Shown one piece after another: positions 59,444 to 64,000 of a DNA stretch of 64,000 nucleotides; the first letter of the stretch is position 1, and each line of letters starts with the position of its first letter. A program made the translations under genes and the position numbers. The notes below the pieces were generated by a model. That model made no database searches, was not told the origin of the DNA, and saw only the letters and a list, made by a program, of their open reading frames with translations. Source of the stretch: SXIZ01 sp040079795 (GTDB lineage: Bacteria; Pseudomonadota; Gammaproteobacteria; Methylococcales; Methylomonadaceae); assembly GCA_040079795.1 (NCBI GenBank), contig JBEBJQ010000004.1, positions 1-64,000 of the forward strand. The letters run 5' to 3'.

Positions 59444-59803
59444 CTAAAGCGACCACAGATAATCGACCACTTGGTCAATTTCCGTTTCAGTAAGGATTTT
59501 ATTACGTCCAAATGGCGGCATACTGGTCTCAGGGTTAAACTGGGTTTGATCCCAAATATGCGCGCGTAATTGCGTTTTAGAATGATAGTGTGCAGCAATG
59601 GCCACTAAGGGTTGTCCAATATTCCCCGGCTCTTCACCGTTTGCAATAACATGGCACGCCAGACAATTACCTTTACTGCGCTCGAAAGCTATCCGTTTTC
59701 CAGTCATCAACTGCTGCTCGTCGGCGATATTAGCAGCACAACCACTTAACCCTATCAACGCCAACGACCCGCATAGCCCCAACAATGCAAATTTAACGTT
59801 CAT
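59444..59803 (-). CDS. soxX: SoxX-type cytochrome c lipoprotein
   Basis: 119 residues with lipoprotein box LSGC (Cys22), haem site CLACH (47-51) in KGNCLACHVIANGEEPGNIG, and the SoxX ending TSMPPFGRNKILTETEIDQV (distal Met). SoxX with SoxA forms the cytochrome that attaches thiosulfate to SoxYZ. No soxA, soxYZ or soxB is in the window. It overlaps the end of thiD by 11 bases and is read with it. It may serve another donor, or other sox genes lie elsewhere. Confidence 0.85.
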   Translation of the reverse strand: MNVKFALLGLCGSLALIGLSGCAANIADEQQLMTGKRIAFERSKGNCLACHVIANGEEPGNIGQPLVAIAAHYHSKTQLRAHIWDQTQFNPETSMPPFGRNKILTETEIDQVVDYLWSL

Positions 59804-60590
59804 CTTCTACCCAAAATAACCTGTTAGGATTTAATTGACCATGCCCGGTTTGATAAGCGGCATTTAAAGCGTTCCAAGTGTATTCCTGCGCTTCATTAAT
59901 CGCAATAAACGCCTCTATTCCGTGTGCAATAAGCCCTGCAATACTAGCCGCCAAGGTGCACCCGGAACCATGAAAATTCCCCGGCAACCGGTCCCAATTA
60001 AACGTGTCAATACGTTTATCTTGTTGATATAAGCGATTGCACACTACCGGACTGGCTGCTTCTTCGTCTGCCCCCGTAATAAGCACATACTGGCAGCCTT
60101 TTGCCAATAAAGCCTCCGCACTGGCGTTTAAATCAGACAGCTCTGTTAATTGTCGTGCCTCCTGCCTATTTGGGGTAACAATCAACGTCAAGGGTAACAA
60201 TAACTCATAAATAGCAACCGTTAAACGTTGGTCTGCCAAACGGGAACCACCTCCAGCTGCTAATACCGGATCCAATATCACGGGAATCGCAGGGTGTTCA
60301 AGCAAAATTTCGTGAATAGCCAGAGCGATTGCATAATCCCCAATTAGACCAATTTTAATGGCTTTAACAGCTAAATCAGCTAATACGGTTCGGGCTTGCG
60401 CACTAAACTGCCCGGCGCTTTGCGGCGACAAGTTTTTAACGTTTTGGGTGTCTTGTTCAGTTAAAACTGTAATCACGCTCGCTGCATGGCATTGATGACT
60501 GATTAAAACCTCAATATCCGCCTGAATACCGGCGCCCCCACAAGGATCATGCCCCGAAAAACACAGCACTACCGGCCGCAATGCATCCAT
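59793..60590 (-). CDS. thiD: Hydroxymethylpyrimidine (phosphate) kinase ThiD
   Basis: 265 residues of the ribokinase family. LCFSGHDPCGGAGIQADIEV near the start binds the pyrimidine, and LPGNFHGSGCTLAASIAG is the C-terminal anion-hole motif with the catalytic Cys/Gly-Ser-Gly-Cys. It phosphorylates HMP and HMP-P in thiamine synthesis. No TPP riboswitch is seen upstream. Its end overlaps soxX. Confidence 0.94.
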   Translation of the reverse strand: MDALRPVVLCFSGHDPCGGAGIQADIEVLISHQCHAASVITVLTEQDTQNVKNLSPQSAGQFSAQARTVLADLAVKAIKIGLIGDYAIALAIHEILLEHPAIPVILDPVLAAGGGSRLADQRLTVAIYELLLPLTLIVTPNRQEARQLTELSDLNASAEALLAKGCQYVLITGADEEAASPVVCNRLYQQDKRIDTFNWDRLPGNFHGSGCTLAASIAGLIAHGIEAFIAINEAQEYTWNALNAAYQTGHGQLNPNRLFWVEDER

Positions 60591-60784
60591 AACGCTTTCC
60601 TATAATAGTCAAAATAACGCCAAAATTAAGTATATACCCTACTAACATCGGTATTTTTGCTTTATATCGAGTATCAACTCGCCAAGCCTATTGCATCATG
60701 TCAACCACAAAACCAAGGACAATGAACCCTGGCGACGAATTAACCGACAATCTAACTGCCCATGTTGAGCGACCTTATAGATTC

Positions 60785-61366
60785 TTATGAAGCAGCCAAA
60801 TAAATTCCGTAAAGAACAAGGATCCCACCTGCAAAACGATTGGCTTTTTCAAGGTGTATTCCTCGGGAAAGAATTCCAACAGCGATACCGATCGTATGCA
60901 GCATGGTAGTTGCTAATGTAAACCCAATACTGTATGAAGCAGCCCCAATTGCTACAGGCATCTCAGTACCATGTGCATAGCCATGAAACAATGCAAAAAA
61001 ACCGACAATTAATGCACTCAAAATAACAGGGAGTTTAAATGCACCTGCAATTAAAACGCCCAATACTAAAACAGAAAGCAATATTCCTACTTCTATAAAA
61101 GGTACGCTAACCCCTGAAAAGCCGAGCACACCACCGAGAACCATTACCATAACAAAAGTACCGGGAACAGCCCACAGTGCACGCCTGCCAATCTGTGCCG
61201 CCCAAAGACCAACAGCCAACATGACGATTAAATGGTCTGCCCCCCCAATGGGATGGCTAAAACCATGAATAAAGCCAGTTGTTTCAACGACACCTATGTG
61301 CGCTATCGCAACACCTGGGAATAGGGACACCAAACCTAAAACTTTTAATAATGCTGATTTATTCAT
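60785..61366 (-). CDS. Short HupE/UreJ-family protein
   Basis: 193 residues with signal peptide-like start, GFIHGFSHPIGGADHLIVML and FFALFHGYAHGTEMPVAIGA, the two His/Asp motifs of HupE/UreJ Ni or Co permease-like proteins. Standard UreJ/HupE length, unlike the longer relative at 38.9 kb. No hydrogenase, urease or cobalamin genes nearby. The upstream 280 bases show no clear cobalamin or nickel riboswitch. Confidence 0.9.
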   Translation of the reverse strand: MNKSALLKVLGLVSLFPGVAIAHIGVVETTGFIHGFSHPIGGADHLIVMLAVGLWAAQIGRRALWAVPGTFVMVMVLGGVLGFSGVSVPFIEVGILLSVLVLGVLIAGAFKLPVILSALIVGFFALFHGYAHGTEMPVAIGAASYSIGFTLATTMLHTIGIAVGILSRGIHLEKANRFAGGILVLYGIYLAAS

Positions 61367-61647
61367 TAGCGTATCTACTGTTGTAAAAGAATAGGGTTAA
61401 TGTCTGTATTGCAAGCCTAACACAAAATGGACATCCTATTTGACACAAAACATTACATCAAATTATTACCTGACTTAAAAATAAAATAACTAATCGTTAA
61501 TGCAAAGCCAACAAGGAAATTGCGCATTTACGCGGAAAAATCCCGCACTAGCAAAGCAAAAATCTACGTCATAGCTTGCTATTAGGTATACTGATGTTTA
61601 GGGGTAACCTTAAGCCGCAATGCGCTTTTTAATTCTGAGGAGGTATG

Positions 61648-61785
61648 ATGGTTTTTCTATTTATAGCTTTAGCAGTCTGTTTGATCATCGGTAGTGCGTT
61701 AGTTTTACTGAGGACCGCTCACATCCCTAAAATTCCTGGCCATATCAAAGCGCAACCTTATCAGAAAGATGATATAGACGAATAA
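61648..61785 (+). CDS. DUF2897-like 45-residue membrane protein
   Basis: MVFLFIALAVCLIIGSALVL then RTAHIPKIPGHIKAQPYQKD and DIDE. One membrane helix and a short cytoplasmic tail, as in DUF2897 proteins. GAGGAGGT (61637-61644) is an unusually strong ribosome site; two ATGs follow (61645 and 61648), the second at better spacing. Function unknown. Confidence 0.75.
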   Translation: MVFLFIALAVCLIIGSALVLLRTAHIPKIPGHIKAQPYQKDDIDE

Positions 61786-61789
61786 GCGC

Positions 61790-62242
61790 TTAAGTTAAAG
61801 GCGGTGGAACCCTTAAAATAAAAGTAACAGGGCCATTGTTAACCAAGCTGACTTGCATATCCGCACCGAATTGACCGAACGCTACATTAGGGTAATTTTC
61901 AAGCGCCTGCCGGGAAAAATAATTAAACAATTTTAAGCCAATCTCAGGAGGAGCCGCAGAAGTGAAGCTGGGGCGGTTGCCTTTTTGGGTATCGGCAGCT
62001 AAGGTGAATTGCGGTACGACTAATAAGCCGCCGTTTATATCCCGCAAACTGAGATTCATTTTATCCTCAGCGTCGGCAAAAATCCGGTAACTGAGTATAC
62101 GTTCCAGCAAGCGTTGCGCCGCTTTTTCAGTATCAAACGGCTCAACAGCAACCAACGCCAATATACCCTGTTGTATCTTCCCGATATCTTTGCCTGCAAC
62201 AGTTACTTTCGCGGACGTTACCCGCTGTATAATACTGATCAT
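61790..62242 (-). CDS. dtd: D-aminoacyl-tRNA deacylase
   Basis: 150 residues from ATG 62242 (MISIIQRVTSAKVTVAGKDI). It has the DTD motifs RVTSAKV, PQFTLAADTQKGNRPSFT (active-site SQFTL is PQFTL here) and NNGPVTF. It removes D-amino acids and glycine from mischarged tRNAs. An upstream in-frame start is rejected. It is divergent from the nuclease gene with a 58-base gap. Confidence 0.92.
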   Translation of the reverse strand: MISIIQRVTSAKVTVAGKDIGKIQQGILALVAVEPFDTEKAAQRLLERILSYRIFADAEDKMNLSLRDINGGLLVVPQFTLAADTQKGNRPSFTSAAPPEIGLKLFNYFSRQALENYPNVAFGQFGADMQVSLVNNGPVTFILRVPPPLT

Positions 62243-62300
62243 AGCCTTAAAACGGTTTGTAATTATCGTAAACGTTGCATTATAACCAATCATATAGCTG

Positions 62301-63128
62301 ATGCGTCACCCTGTTATTACCAGCCTTTTTTACATTTTACTCAGTTTTACCACGTCCCCTGTGCTCAGTGAGGATCTGATCTATCAGTGGATTGAACAAA
62401 ATAAATTTTATTTTTCCGACCGCCCACATGCTGATGCCCGGATAATAACCTTACCGGAAACCCAGAGCCACTATAAAATTAAACGGGTAATTGATGGCGA
62501 CACGGTATTATTGGATGACGGCACCAAAGTCAGGTTACTAGGTATTAATACCCCGGAAATGGCAAACCGGCATCAGTCCGCTGAAGCAGGTGGAAAACGG
62601 GCTAAACAATGGCTAAATGAGCAATTACAAGGTCAAATCGTGCGCTTGGAAACTGACGTTGAAAAAACCGATAAGTATGGCCGTACGCTCGCGCATATCT
62701 TTACCGATGCAGATGTACATATTAATGCCCAATTAGTAAAACTGGGGCTGGCGGCGGTGAGCCTGTATCCGCCCAATTTAAAATACGCCAATGCCTTAAT
62801 CACCGCACAAGAAATTGCAGAAAAACATCAATTGGGGATATGGAATGACGCTGCCTACGCAGTAAAAGCTATTGAGCAGCTTAACCGAGACAATCAACAA
62901 GGCTGGCAGCGATTAACCGGTGTTGTAAATAACCTGCGTCAAACCCGCCAATATTATTATCTGGAGTTTTCCGGAAATTTTAATGCCCGCATCCATCGTA
63001 GCAATGCTCAGCTATTTCCTGAGCTTACTAATTTTGTAGGCCAAACAGTTGAGGTGCGCGGCTGGATAAATCAGCAACAAGGGCAATTGTCGATGTTAAT
63101 TCGTCATCCCGATGCCATTAGGCTTTAA
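62301..63128 (+). CDS. Secreted thermonuclease-like nuclease
   Basis: 275 residues. Signal peptide to LS (about 23), then a short DUF4124-like segment (LIYQWIEQNKFYFSDRP), and an SNase OB-fold (about 55-200): VIDGDTVLLDDGTKVRLLGI (Asp ligand), NTPEM, and EKTDKYGRTLAHIF with catalytic Arg. A further OB-like C-terminal part (SGNFNARIHRSNAQLF) is not part of the classical nuclease. It probably degrades nucleic acid in the periplasm or outside. Confidence 0.88.
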   Translation: MRHPVITSLFYILLSFTTSPVLSEDLIYQWIEQNKFYFSDRPHADARIITLPETQSHYKIKRVIDGDTVLLDDGTKVRLLGINTPEMANRHQSAEAGGKRAKQWLNEQLQGQIVRLETDVEKTDKYGRTLAHIFTDADVHINAQLVKLGLAAVSLYPPNLKYANALITAQEIAEKHQLGIWNDAAYAVKAIEQLNRDNQQGWQRLTGVVNNLRQTRQYYYLEFSGNFNARIHRSNAQLFPELTNFVGQTVEVRGWINQQQGQLSMLIRHPDAIRL

Positions 63129-63248
63129 AATCGAAATCCCAACTTGACAGACACCTTACAAAAATCCACCATTGATAGTTTTACTCAACACGCAATCAGA
63201 ACACCGGTTTTTTTATTTTCTTCGACCCCTTTTAAATATCAATCCATC

Positions 63249-64000
63249 ATGTCACACGCCAATTCAACGACCGCCATTTTCTATGCTTTTTCCGCCAACT
63301 TAGTCATTGCCATTGCGAAAACCGGCGCAGCACTCTGGACTGGCTCAGGCTCCTTACTTGCGGAAGCCATCCATTCCTTTGCCGATTGCGGTAATCAAGT
63401 TTTACTCTACATCGGCATGCAGCGTGCTACTAAAGAAGCCACCCAAAAACATCCGATGGGCTATGGACGGGAATCTTATATTTGGTCAATGATGGTTGCA
63501 TTAATCTTATTTTCGGTCGGCGGCATTTTTTCCATCCATGAGGGCTGGCAACGCTACCATGAGCCACAAGCGGTCAAAAACGCCACCTTGGCCTTAATTA
63601 TCTTAGGCATTGCGGTGGTCATGGAAGGTATATCGCTAAAAGGTGCTATCAGTGCCATGAAAGCAGAACAGGGCAATCGGTCTTTCTGGCAATGGTTTAA
63701 AGAAACCCATTCCAGCGAGTTGATGGTCATTACCGGCGAAGACATTGCCGCCCTTGCCGGTTTAATTATTGCCTTAATCATGCTGAGCCTGACCCTTGTT
63801 ACCGGCAACACCGTCTTTGATGCAATTGGTTCGATGTTAATCGGTTTGCTGCTGATCATCGTCGCAGCCGTTATTGGCAAAGAAGTGCATTCGTTATTAA
63901 TCGGAGAAACTGCCGCCGATGTGCGCGACAATGTACAAGGCTTTTTGGGGCAACAACCCAGTGTGGTCCGCGTATTAAACCTTTGGGCAATTAATCATGG
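63249..64000 (+). CDS. Cation diffusion facilitator, cut by the window end
   Basis: At least 250 residues visible, continuing past 64000. N-terminal helices and the family sequence LAEAIHSFADCGNQVLLYIG (helix 2, H-x-x-x-D), then the second site in helix 5, TGEDIAALAGLIIALIMLSL (E-D in place of the usual H-x-x-x-D), and a C-terminal domain beginning VHSLLIGETAADVRDNVQGF. It belongs to the longer, single-type CDF family seen near Mn/Fe or unknown substrates and differs from the His-rich CDF at 37.4 kb. Metal uncertain. Confidence 0.85.
   Translation, partial: MSHANSTTAIFYAFSANLVIAIAKTGAALWTGSGSLLAEAIHSFADCGNQVLLYIGMQRATKEATQKHPMGYGRESYIWSMMVALILFSVGGIFSIHEGWQRYHEPQAVKNATLALIILGIAVVMEGISLKGAISAMKAEQGNRSFWQWFKETHSSELMVITGEDIAALAGLIIALIMLSLTLVTGNTVFDAIGSMLIGLLLIIVAAVIGKEVHSLLIGETAADVRDNVQGFLGQQPSVVRVLNLWAINH

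Noticed and set aside
61367..61644. Cobalamin or nickel riboswitch before hupE
   Set aside because: No B12-box or NiCo-like repeated stems recognised.

Overview
The window looks like chromosome of a gammaproteobacterium. The conserved block thrS-infC-rpmI-rplT-pheS-pheT-ihfA-merR-tRNA-Pro is typical of that class. The mix of cytochrome bd, many c-type cytochromes, sulfide/sulfur genes and HupE proteins would suit a methanotroph-like member (Methylococcales), but no methane-oxidation gene is present, so that placement is inference only.

Layout. 1-3.0 kb (minus strand): sodB, and pyrD-thiO. 3.1-10.9 kb (plus strand): the translation block, with an AUC start for infC and a possible pheST leader peptide, ending in tRNA-Pro(GGG). 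About 10.9-22.2 kb: an integrated, apparently immobilised element, nearly all on the minus strand. It holds a frameshifted tyrosine integrase, an orphan HigA, an AlpA-like regulator, a HTH/replication-type protein followed by iteron-like repeats, a DEAD-type helicase, a PD-(D/E)XK resolvase, a TerS-like protein, chains of overlapping tiny genes, and an unusual density of perfect inverted repeats, including two hairpin families whose stems covary. 22.3-24.4 kb: a secreted Ig-like repeat protein. 24.8-29 kb: bioA, yfiR-type gene, TonB-dependent receptor. 29-36.6 kb: SulP transporter, sulfide:quinone oxidoreductase, a YeeE/YedE pair, a cytochrome c, a Tat-exported metallophosphatase and a di-heme peroxidase. 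36.7-40.1 kb (plus strand): DUF599, CDF metal transporter, DUF3147, HupE/UreJ and an anchor protein. 40.2-48.3 kb (minus strand): psiE and cydPABX, a haem protein, a rhodanese, a second di-heme peroxidase, a beta-barrel, and a DUF1264 lipoprotein. 48.6 kb: mtgA. 49.5-58.5 kb: flgBCDEFGHIJK. 58.8-64 kb: small secreted protein, thiD-soxX, a second hupE, DUF2897, dtd, a thermonuclease and the start of a second CDF transporter.

How the genes connect. Four sequences match the sigma-54 signature GG-N10-GC with TGGCA at -24: in front of sqr, the DUF1264 lipoprotein, flgB and the Ig-like gene. Two of them (sqr and the lipoprotein, 16 kb apart) also share an upstream array of TGTTTCA/TGAAACA half-sites, which suggests one unnamed enhancer-binding regulator ties the sulfide gene to the lipoprotein. 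Sulfur handling (SQR, YeeE/YedE, rhodanese, SoxX) and electron-acceptor genes (bd oxidase, peroxidases, small cytochromes) make most of the accessory content outside the element.

All calls come from reading the sequence and remembered family features; no database search was run.
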